DNA of 13,802 bases from Baffinella frigidus (GCA_026770585.1 MU648142.1:8507-22308), one strand, 5' to 3'; positions 8,601 to 13,507 are shown, counted from the first letter of the stretch. Program-made: numbers and translations. Notes: generated by a model not told the origin, from the sequence alone.

Positions 8601-11600
8601 TGGGCGGACATATCAGCAGATATATCAGCTGTTTTGCTGATATTGCTGACAAGTGCTACGTATCAGCACCCAGCTGATACCACAACCCTACCGCGCGCCC
8701 GAGCTCCGCTGGTCAGCTGCAGGCCAGAATCCCGGACTCGAGGGCTTAGCTCTGGGGCTACCGCTATCGCATGGCCTCGGGCGCGGTGCCATGTTGCAGC
8801 GGTTCATCATGTGGTCAGGACCAACGAGCCGGAATTTTGATTTCTTCCCTGTGCCATCGGGGAGGGGCGAGGAGCGGCGCGCCTCCTCCCCACCATGGAA
8901 AGGATTGACGTTTGCCGATGGATTTCGAGAATGTCGGGAGGATAATTGATTTAATTATTACTGAAAAGCTCTAGCCCGCTCTGTCCATCTAATCGTTGTA
9001 AAACGAATTTGGGTTTAACAGTCAGCTTTTGCTCAAAATATGTCAACAGTGGTTCTAAAATAATTTTAATCCGTGGCCATATCCCCCTAAAATTGTAGGA
9101 ATTGGAGCCGTTGCGGTCGGAATCTAACCGCGGTTAGAAGATAGGGTGGGGTGGGACTTTCCAGTAGTAGGAGTCATAAGTAAATTTACCTATGCCACAG
9201 TAATTTCTCCTATGATTTCTCCTATGAAATCAACTTTTGGGTTGGGACTCCTCTGATAAACCCTCAACCCTAAACCCTCTACCCCAAACCTTCAACCCTA
9301 AACCCTAAACCCTAAACCCTAAACCCTAAACCCCACACCCTTAACCCTAAACCAGGTACTGGAACAACGCAGAGTACCCCTTCCGGATATTCAAGAGCCA
9401 CTACGCCCCCCGGCAGCAGGGCAAGGCCCACGTCAAGTCCGCAGTACTCCCAGGTCTTCTTCTTCTTCTTTATTACTCTCGATACAGGTCCTAGAAAGGC
9501 CCTTTAGCCTTGAGTTGAGTGATACAATGTCTATGAGCCTCAAGAGAGAGCCCGCACCGGAAATGAAAATACTGCGTCAAAAGTCAACTTTTTGTCAGTG
9601 CTCCCAGGTCCCACTCAGCAGCCACCGGGGGCTTCACGGATACAGTCCATCTAAACGATTTGTACTAGAATCTTATCCATTTGCGTTGGAATCTAACCGC
9701 ATTTCCCCCGGATATCCGGGGGGGACGGAACTGTCCGCAGTGCTCCCAGGTTAATCTCCATGGAAGTATTGATTAGTTGCTTTTGGGCAACGAAAATTAC
9801 TACACGGTTTGCTCATAAAAGTAATGGTAAAGCATTTGTGTAGTCAATTTTGTTGCGTCAAAATAAATTAATTGATACTTTTGTGGAGATGAAGGTCCAC
9901 CAACCCTCACGGGCTGAGCAAGCTGATGATTTTTGATCCTCAATTTCAAGGCAAAATGGCTCCACGGACGCCGGAATCCGGCTTCCTCCCATGGGAAGCA
10001 TGTGCCCTGAAATCCGACGATTTGCTTGTGAGCCTCGGTCGGACAGGCGACGAGCCTCGGCGGTTGACTAACGTCTGCACGGGCTGGTGGCAGTGCGCGA
10101 GCGGCGCAACGTGAAGTTCGTCGCCATGGCGCGCAACGGCCTCGAGGTCGTGCGCTCCTTCAACCAGTTCCTCAACATGTTCCGTGACGAGTGGCGCGGC
10201 ACGTGGGGCGGGTTCCCCCCCCGCGCGTCCGAGGACGACATCACGGAGCTGTTCCACCAGTGGCTGCCCGCGGGGCGCCACGGGGAGCGCTGGTGGGAGT
10301 ACGTCGCGTGCTGGTGGCCCTTCCGGGACGACCCCAATGTGAATCCTGGACCCTCAACCCTCAGGGGGAAACCCTACAAACCCTTACACCCGAAACCCGA
10401 AACCCAAAACCCGAAACCCTGGACCCTAAACCCAAAACCCTAAACCCAAAACCCAAAACCCAAAACCCAAAACACAAAACACAACACAGGTCCTCCTTCT
10501 CCACTACGCGAACATGCACACCCTAAACCCTAAACCCAAAACCCTAAACCCTAAACCCAAAACCCTAAAACCTCAACCCTAAACCCTGAAACTGCTCCTG
10601 CTCCACTACGGGGACATGCTCTAACCCCCAACCCTGAACCCTAAACCCTAAAACTTAAACCCAAAACCCTCAACCCTAGACCCAAAACCCTAAACCCTAA
10701 ATCAGGTCCTCCTCCACTACGCACACATGCTAAACCTCAAACCCTAAACCCTAAAACAGGTCCCCAGAAACCTAAACCCGAGACCCTAACACTGGTGCTG
10801 CTGCTCCACTACGCGGACATGCTCCCTGAAACCCCGAACCCTACACCCTAAACCCTAAACCCTAAACCCTAAACCCTAAACCCTAAACCCTAAACCCTAA
10901 ACCCAAAAACAGGTCCTCCTCCTCCACTAAACCCTAAACACTAAACCCCAACCACTGAACCCTGACACAGGTGCTGCTCCTCCACTACGCGGACATGCTC
11001 GCGGACCCCCGCGCGGGCATCCGCAAGCTCGCAGCCTTTGTGGTAACCTTATCTCAAAAAAGGGATTCTAAAACTCGTTTTCTCAAGTCAATTCCAGTAC
11101 AAATTCGTCAACTTATTCTTTTCTCTGCGCATAAGTTGACATATTTGACCCCCGCGCGGGCATCCGCAAGCTCGCGGCCTTCGTGGTAACCCCGAAACTT
11201 CATCTTCACAAAAGTATTAATTAATTGCTTTTAGAAAGTCAACTCCCCCACAAAATTGTCAACTTATTGTTCACTATTACGAATTAGAATATTAAGGTGA
11301 CAATTTTGTGGGGGAGTTGAATTTCTAAAACCAATTAATAAATAGACTGTGTGAGATAAACTCTGGGGATACAACCCCATGTAGGATGCCCGGAGTGACT
11401 TTACACAGTCACGTCCACTATGAGGAGATATAAGCCCGCACGTGCTGCGGACCTGTGTCCTCCTCAGTGAAGCCTTGCTCGCACACGATGTCTATTTGTG
11501 TCTCGAGCGCCCGAGCGGAGCCCTTCCGCCAGATAAACCCTAAACCCTAAACCCTAGACCCTAGACCCTAAACCCTAAACCCTAAACCCTAAACCCTAAA

Positions 11601-11648
11601 CCAGGGCGTCGACCTCACCCCCGCTGAGTTTGAAGACGTTGCCGAGAA
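5368..11648 (+). CDS. Membrane-anchored PAPS-dependent sulfotransferase, 8 exons (gene span)
   Basis: The product would transfer sulfate from PAPS to a hydroxyl or amine acceptor, probably in the Golgi lumen. Exons 5368-5646, 5834-5908, 6420-6506, 7625-7674, 9356-9453, 10094-10338, 10971-11042 and 11605-11648 join in phase at every junction, all with GT-AG introns, giving about 316 residues. Residues about 29-46 form one hydrophobic segment after a short basic N-terminus, as in type II Golgi enzymes. VISTGAKSGTTWM (94-106) is the 5'-phosphosulfate loop. FKSHYAP (176-182) carries the catalytic His179. RNGLEVVRS (210-218) gives the 3'-phosphate-binding Arg210 and Ser218. VLLLHYADM and AAFVGVDLTPAEFEDV match the C-terminal half of the family. 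The final RKGxxGDWK-type motif is absent. Acceptor specificity cannot be read from sequence. Many exon edges have extra copies in the introns, so the locus may be a live gene or a recently decaying one. Confidence 0.8.
5647..5833 (+). repeat. Intron 1, almost entirely CCCTAAA repeats
   Basis: GTGCTA donor, about 170 bases of CCCTAAA with variants (CCCCTAA, CCCCAAA, CCCTAGA), and acceptor TCACCCAG. This is the cleanest example here of an intron built from telomere-like repeat. Some units read CCCTAACC, which contains CTAAC, a match to the eukaryotic branch-point consensus. Confidence 0.85.
5834..5908 (+). CDS. Sulfotransferase exon 2 (PAPS-binding loop)
   Basis: Twenty-five codons, VISTGAKSGTTWMLYCTHQI and then RVKGQ. 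The GAKSGTTWM stretch is the family's 5'-phosphosulfate-binding loop, with Lys, Ser, Gly and both Thr residues present. Acceptor CACCCAG and donor CAG/GTCTCG keep phase 0 on both sides. Confidence 0.85.
6119..6136. repeat. Perfect 18-bp palindrome
   Basis: CCGATGAGATCTCATCGG equals its own reverse complement. It sits in the unique part of intron 2. It could be a protein-binding site or a mobile-element remnant, with no further evidence for either. Confidence 0.8.
6200..6265 (+). pseudogene. Partial copy of exon 3 (copy 3a)
   Basis: Preceded by an intact acceptor (CTGGTGGCAG), it reads AGPKPLVGVMLSTPWPETLQ and then HP, against AGPKPFVDVMFSTPWPEILQ in the chosen exon 3. After CACCC the match ends in GC-rich sequence and no donor is present at the matching place. 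It is therefore probably not usable as a full exon 3. Confidence 0.8.
6341..6415 (+). pseudogene. Copy of exon 1 tail, donor and intron 1 start
   Basis: Matches about 5611-5685. ACGAAAGCTGGCTCAAG is followed by ACGACGTGGTGCT and then ACCCTATACCCTAAACCC, so coding end, splice site and array start were copied as one block. Lys-Asp has become Lys-Gly and four bases were inserted after the donor. Confidence 0.85.
6420..6506 (+). CDS. Sulfotransferase exon 3
   Basis: Twenty-nine codons in phase 0 at both ends, AGPKPFVDVMFSTPWPEILQ then HPAHTAMGQ. Acceptor CTAAGCAG, donor CAG/GTCGAT. The STPWPE segment is the conserved region after the PAPS loop in this sulfotransferase group. Of three copies, this is the only one with acceptor, full length and donor. 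Confidence 0.75.
6665..6732 (+). pseudogene. Partial copy of exon 3 (copy 3c)
   Basis: Nearly identical to the last 68 bases of exon 3 (DVMFSTPWPEILQHPAHTA), with ATG changed to AGG near the end and donor CAG/GTACAA kept. The 5' part and acceptor are replaced by the GATTGATGATTTATTGCC motif. A further 18-base trace (CACGGCGATGGGGTAGGT) remains at 6963-6980. An upstream acceptor could in principle let it act as an alternative exon. Confidence 0.8.
6777..6880 (-). repeat. Dispersed repeat, inverted partner of 845-960
   Basis: Read on -, this follows GTTGGCTGACTATTCGTAAG, TTGACATGCTGGGCGTGCGG and TACAAATTCGTTGAACTTGG, then GAAAGAGCCCGGGCTCACC and the palindrome ACCAAATTGGT. This is the order found on + at 845-950. 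It contains one AAGTTGAC octamer at 6845-6852. Confidence 0.65.
6871..7264 (+). repeat. Direct repeat pair flanking a foldback element
   Basis: About 90 bases at 6871-6960, containing TTTATTGCCAAACAACC, GCATTGTGCCACTTACTGT and CCCCGTGTCGGCCGCTCATAC, recur at about 7160-7260 with small changes. Between them lies a foldback element at 7005-7137. A shorter relative of the repeat's start is at about 6643-6660, just before exon 3 copy 3c. Confidence 0.75.
7005..7137. mobile_element. Foldback element with C-run core
   Basis: Outer arms GGGCTCCCCACAAATTC (7005-7021) and GAATTGATGGGGAGCCC (7121-7137) are inverted, with two mismatches. Inside are paired GAAATTT/AAATTTCGG segments next to C-runs. It is 133 bases long and non-coding. 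It lies between two direct repeats in intron 3. Confidence 0.65.
7424..7478 (+). pseudogene. Failed copy of exon 4 (copy 4a)
   Basis: Same acceptor (ACACCCGGCAG) and near-identical start (IEMMHNTTLRDG) as the real exon 4. After Asp-Gly the sequence differs and runs into a TAA, with no GT where the donor should be. Confidence 0.8.
7487..7572 (+). repeat. CTAAGATAGCAT motif block
   Basis: Variants GCGTAAGATAGCATC, GCCTAAAATAGCATA and GCCTAAGATAGCGGG occur within 85 bases. GCCTAAGATAGCATA recurs at about 8351, and its inverse (GATGCTATTTTGAG) at about 8327. The shared motif links this block with the insertion in intron 4. Confidence 0.6.
7625..7674 (+). CDS. Sulfotransferase exon 4
   Basis: Fifty bases coding for IGMMHNTTLRDGDNLS plus the first two bases of a Glu codon. 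Acceptor CACCCGGCAG, donor GCGA/GTGCAC. Joining to G/TACTGG of exon 5 gives S-E-Y-W-N-N, as expected for the family's (D/E)YW motif. Copy 4a at 7435 cannot do this, so this is the functional choice. Confidence 0.75.
7675..9355 (+). other. Intron 4 (about 1.7 kb), array split by an insertion
   Basis: CCCTAAA arrays lie at both ends (7680-7893 and 9257-9354). Between them is about 1.35 kb of unrelated sequence: a G-run (7936-7950), GC-rich DNA, TATCAGC-rich blocks, a long inverted repeat, a GC-rich part (8690-8940) and AT-rich DNA with a perfect palindrome CTAACCGCGGTTAG (9124-9137). The layout suggests an insertion into an intron that was once all repeat. No coding region is supported, although 8653-8949 is open in one frame. 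Confidence 0.7.
8096..8700. mobile_element. Inverted-repeat element bordered by TATCAGC clusters
   Basis: Arms at 8232-8276 and 8400-8440 are inverted (GTTATTGTCGATCTGGGCTC on the left, with CGCGCGGAA and TCGAGGTCAGGTC following). An outer pair GAGGTTTCGG/CCGAAACCTC lies at 8181-8190 and 8442-8451. Both sides carry clustered TATCAGC/GCTGATA heptamers (8097-8180 and 8609-8687). No transposase frame is seen, so it is at most non-autonomous. Confidence 0.6.
9356..9453 (+). CDS. Sulfotransferase exon 5 (catalytic histidine)
   Basis: Starts with the last base of a Glu codon, then YWNNAEYPFRIFKSHYAP, RQQGKAHVKSAVLP and one base of the next codon. FKSHYAP holds the histidine that acts as general base in cytosolic and Golgi sulfotransferases. 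Acceptor AAACCAG sits directly on a CCCTAAA array. Donor is CCCAG/GTCTTC. Confidence 0.85.
9611..9732. mobile_element. Short dispersed element, copy 1
   Basis: Closely related to 12574-12712: CCACTCAGCAGCCACCGG, CTTCACGGATACAGTCCATC, ATCTTATCCATTTGC, TCTAACCGCATTT and the palindrome CCCCCGGATATCCGGGGG at 9705-9722. The right terminal repeat present in the other copy is missing here. It is flanked by copies of the exon 5 end. Confidence 0.75.
9766..9881. mobile_element. Foldback element, TACTACAC family
   Basis: Imperfect inverted arms: GTATTGATTAGTTGCTTTTG and CAACGAAAATTACTACAC on the left, GTGTAGTCAATTTTGTTGCG and an AATTAATTGATAC end on the right. The inner part matches the element at 12009-12156. 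Non-coding. Confidence 0.7.
10094..10338 (+). CDS. Sulfotransferase exon 6 (3'-phosphate-binding region)
   Basis: Largest internal exon, 245 bases. Two bases complete a Val codon, then 81 codons run from RERRNVKFVAMARNGLEVVR to WWPFRDDPN. RNGLEVVRS supplies Arg and, eight residues on, Ser for the PAP 3'-phosphate. WRGTWGGFPPR, ITELFHQWLP and WWEYVACWWPFRD fit the family. Donor is AAT/GTGAAT. Strongly GC-rich at third positions, unlike the surrounding introns. Confidence 0.85.
10339..10970 (+). repeat. Intron 6, CCCTAAA array studded with exon 7 head copies
   Basis: Donor GTGAAT, acceptor TGACACAG. The array is built of CCCTAAA, CCCAAAA and CCCGAAA units. Copies of the exon 7 start, usually with a CAG-like acceptor, lie at 10490-10517, 10592-10620, 10706-10731, 10795-10823 and 10913-10928, with a trace at 10760-10767. 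Each breaks back into repeat after 16-30 bases. Confidence 0.85.
10971..11042 (+). CDS. Sulfotransferase exon 7
   Basis: Twenty-four codons, VLLLHYADMLADPRAGIRKL and then AAFV, phase 0 on both sides. This is the conserved strand and helix following the 3'-phosphate site in the family. Acceptor TGACACAG, donor GTG/GTAACC. It is the only full-length one of the exon 7 head copies. Confidence 0.85.
11147..11191 (+). pseudogene. Copy of exon 7 tail with donor
   Basis: Forty-five bases match 11004-11048 except for two changes, GCA to GCG (both Ala) and TTT to TTC (both Phe). GACCCCCGCGCGGGCATCCG starts the block and GTGGTAACC ends it, so the donor is intact. The two copies are separated by 98 bases. 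Confidence 0.9.
11214..11345. mobile_element. Foldback element in intron 7
   Basis: Arms of about 48 bases: left begins GTATTAATTAATTGCTTTTA and contains CAACTCCCCCACAAAATTGT; the right arm is its inverse with few mismatches (GACAATTTTGTGGGGGAGTT, then TTCTAAAACCAATTAATA). The loop is about 35 bases. It is a MITE-like structure with no frame. Confidence 0.8.
11605..11648 (+). CDS. Sulfotransferase exon 8 (last one seen)
   Basis: Acceptor AAACCAG, then GVDLTPAEFEDVAE and two bases, before donor-like GTAAAC. If not spliced, the frame ends as Glu-Lys-stop (TAA at 11650-11652), which would give a 317-residue protein. Joining AAFV/GVDLTPAEFEDVAEK is typical of the family. No later exon with the C-terminal PAPS motif was found to 13802. 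Confidence 0.7.
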
Positions 11649-11866
11649 GTAAACCCTACACCCTGCACCCCACACCCTACACCCTACACCCTAAACCCTA
11701 AACTAAACCCCAAATCCCAAACCCCAAACCCTAAACCCTAAACCCTAAACCCTACCTACGCCCTAGACCCCAACCCCCAAACTCCAACCCCCAAACCCAA
11801 ACCCCAAACCCCCAACCCCAACCCCCAAACCCCAAACCCCAAACCCCAAACCCCAAAGCCCCTTTT
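11649..11866 (+). repeat. C-rich telomere-like array after exon 8
   Basis: CCCTACA, CCCTAAA and, toward the end, CCCCAAA units. The shift to CCCCAAA is local and homogeneous (about 11820-11856), suggesting recent expansion of one variant. It is either a further intron or the 3' flank. Confidence 0.85.
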
Positions 11867-12008
11867 GTGTTTTAGTGTTTTGTATTACACTCACATCGCC
11901 TCTTCCTCGCACCTCACTTGGTTATGATATCCATTGAAAGATAAGAGATCATCTGCGTCTGAGCTCCGGCTCAACACCCCTGGGCCGAGCCGCCCCTTTT
12001 CATTGACG

Positions 12009-12156
12009 ACGTTTATCCGAGGAAACCTAGTTTTCTTTCATTTGATGGCAACGAAAATTACTACACAATTCGTTCTTGTTAGTAATATTAAAGAATTTGT
12101 GTAGTAATTTTGACTGCCATCAAATGAAAGAAAAATAGGTTTCCCCGGATAAACGT
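12009..12156. mobile_element. Foldback element, TACTACAC family (148 bp)
   Basis: Long inverted arms from ACGTTTATCCG (12009) to CGGATAAACGT (ending 12156). They include GGAAACCTA, TTTCTTTCATTTGATGGCA and AAAATTACTACACAATTC. The arms are about 64 bases with few mismatches. No coding capacity. Confidence 0.85.
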
Positions 12157-12338
12157 GGTGCAGTGAAGCGCCCCCCCCTTTCGGTTGTTCGCGACAAGCC
12201 ATCCTTGAAAGCTCGCCTCCACCTGTAATATGCTCCCCCCCCCCCCTCGATTTCCCCCTTGACCCCCCCCTAGAATTAGGCAGTTGTGAGGCGGACCTGG
12301 CTCAAGGGTAGGACCCTTCCGCCCCCGGTGCGGATGGT

Positions 12339-12573
12339 TCATGTTTGTCGGTTTGCGTGGGTGTCAAATGTGCGGCGTTGTTTGCTTTGTCTTTTACGTT
12401 CATACCTGGGTGTTTTTTGCCGTTGTTTGAGTCGAGAGGTGAAGTCAGGTGGTCCAGGAAGGGATGATTTGTAAGAGCAAGCTTCGGTGTAGTGCTTGGC
12501 GAATTCCCAGCAGTTGGAGCAGTGTTCCCATGGGAATAGTTCATTGGGGCGTTTGTGCGGTTGATCTGAGTCT
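12339..12573 (-). pseudogene. Fragment with a zinc-knuckle-like motif, probably from a retroelement
   Basis: On - the frame is open from the edge of the element at 12574 to a TGA at 12341-12339. It holds C-x2-C-x5-H-x4-C (12521-12477), one residue longer in the middle than the usual CCHC knuckle, followed by a very basic stretch rich in Lys, Arg and Gln. Such knuckles occur in retroelement gag-like proteins and other nucleic-acid binders. The frame has no start of its own and is cut upstream by an inserted element, so it looks broken. Confidence 0.4.
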
Positions 12574-12712
12574 CCACTTAGCAGCCACCGGCGGCTTCAC
12601 GGATACAGTCCATCTAAACTATTTGTACTACAATCTTATCCATTTGCATTGGATTCTAACCGCATTTTCCCCGGATATCCGGGGGAAAGGGAACTCGGCC
12701 GCTGCTAAGTGG
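12574..12712. mobile_element. Short dispersed element, copy 2, with terminal inverted repeats
   Basis: Perfect 12-bp terminal inverted repeats, CCACTTAGCAGC at 12574-12585 and GCTGCTAAGTGG at 12701-12712. Inside is the palindrome CCCCGGATATCCGGGG (12669-12684). It is clearly related to 9611-9732. It is 139 bases long and non-coding. Size and structure fit a MITE. I see no clear target-site duplication. Confidence 0.8.
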
Positions 12713-13058
12713 GGCGGTGGGGAAGTGCGCTTTTGTTTTTGATTCGTAGGGGAGGGTGGCTCTTCCTGTTCATCAGGCAAACACCAACCCTCACGGAAAG
12801 ACCAAATCGTCGATTTTCAGACCTCACATTCACCTTGCAGACACCCCAGATCTAGGGTGTCTGATCTCAAGTTGACAAAATCTTGGTACATAATCATTTT
12901 TTGGGAACAGGTCGAGATCAATGGATTTGGTCCTCCCGTGAGGGTTGGTGGAAGGAGGCTTGCTTTCCCCGTTTTCAGAGTCCAGAGGTTGGTCCGATGG
13001 GGGAGAAGTCTGGCCATAGGAAGGGGTCTTTTATCGGTTCGGCATTCTGGTTTTTGAG
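12713..13058. other. Unassigned stretch with a 15-bp inverted pair
   Basis: CACCAACCCTCACGG at 12782-12796 is inverted as CCGTGAGGGTTGGTG at about 12936-12950. The same sequence also occurs at about 9899-9913. An AAGTTGAC octamer lies at 12869-12876. Several overlapping frames are open on both strands. None has a recognisable domain, though those on - could be upstream parts of the fragment at 12339-12573. Confidence 0.45.
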
Positions 13059-13075
13059 TAGGTCTTGGTGATTGA

Positions 13076-13261
13076 CTATGAGTTCCCGACGGATCCGCCG
13101 ATGGAGGCAATGGAGGCGCCGATTGAGGCAATTACGTTGGGTAGTTGTTCCGGAGTTACTTTTGCGACTTTGGCGAGATATTTAGATAGAGCTGTTGGTA
13201 TGCTTCCTGTTGGCAGTGGATTGAGGGAAGGTTCTCCGCTTGGGAAGGCTAGTGATTTCAT
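13076..13261 (-). CDS. Short hypothetical ORF fragment
   Basis: Sixty-one codons from ATG at 13261-13259 to a stop at 13078-13076. It contains PTALSKYLAKVAKVTPEQLP and then a small-residue run (IASIGASIASIGGSVG). I do not recognise the family. It starts at the edge of the hairpin element 13259-13420, so it may be the downstream remnant of a longer frame, perhaps the one with the zinc knuckle at 12339-12573. It could also be chance. Confidence 0.25.
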   Translation of the reverse strand: MKSLAFPSGEPSLNPLPTGSIPTALSKYLAKVAKVTPEQLPNVIASIGASIASIGGSVGNS

Positions 13262-13420
13262 CTCCGGAATCGATATGAAAGTAGTGTTTTCTAAAGTTGA
13301 TTATCCCTTGAAAACAAGCCACTTTTGGCGTGTCAAACCCCAAACACGCCAAAGGTGGTTTGTTTCCAAGGGATAATCAACTTTAGTAAACAGCATTTTT
13401 ATATCGTTTCCGGAGGTGAG
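13259..13420. mobile_element. Long hairpin element, about 75-base arms
   Basis: The left arm 13259-13333 starts ATCTCCGGAATCGATATG and includes AAAGTTGATTATCCCTTG and CCACTTTTGGCGTGT. The right arm 13344-13420 is its inverse (ACACGCCAAAGGTGG, CAAGGGATAATCAACTTT, ATATCGTTTCCGGAGGTGA). The loop is only 10 bases. Transcribed from either strand, it would fold into a long stem. Confidence 0.85.
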
Positions 13421-13507
13421 ATTGTAGTTGCCGTGCGCTAGGGAGAGCGGGGGAGTTGGTGTGAGGGAGTGTGTGCGAATTGTCGGTTGTGTTTGGGAGG
13501 AGTACGG

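Larger units (their letters stand above)
9454..10093 (+). other. Intron 5, with two foldback elements and exon 5 tail copies
   Basis: This is the only intron without a CCCTAAA array. The exon 5 end with donor (GTCCGCAGTACTCCCAGGT, 9437-9455) is copied at 9733-9751 with one mismatch, and a shorter copy is at 9596-9609. The two copies bracket a short repeat (9611-9732) that is related to 12574-12712. A second foldback element follows at 9766-9881. Acceptor is CTGGTGGCAG, the same ten bases as before exon 3 copy 3a. Confidence 0.75.
11043..11604 (+). other. Intron 7, with exon 7 tail copy and a foldback element
   Basis: Donor GTAACC, acceptor CTAAACCAG. It contains an exon 7 tail copy (11147-11191), a foldback element (11214-11345), a unique part (11346-11532) and a CCCTAAA array (11533-11602). 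A short inverted pair GTCAACTTAT/ATAAGTTGAC (11107-11116 and 11131-11140) lies before the tail copy. Confidence 0.75.

Noticed and set aside
8556-8949. Open frames of 94-98 codons in the GC-rich part of intron 4
   Set aside because: No recognisable domain, adjoining mobile-element sequence and no splice partner in phase with the neighbouring exons; the direct exon 4 to exon 5 join is well supported.
9946-10337. Two - strand frames opposite exon 6
   Set aside because: Antisense shadows of the conserved sulfotransferase exon on +.
10339-11002. CRISPR array (regularly spaced repeats in intron 6)
   Set aside because: Spacing is irregular, the repeated pieces are truncated copies of exon 7 and the spacers are CCCTAAA repeats; no cas gene is present.
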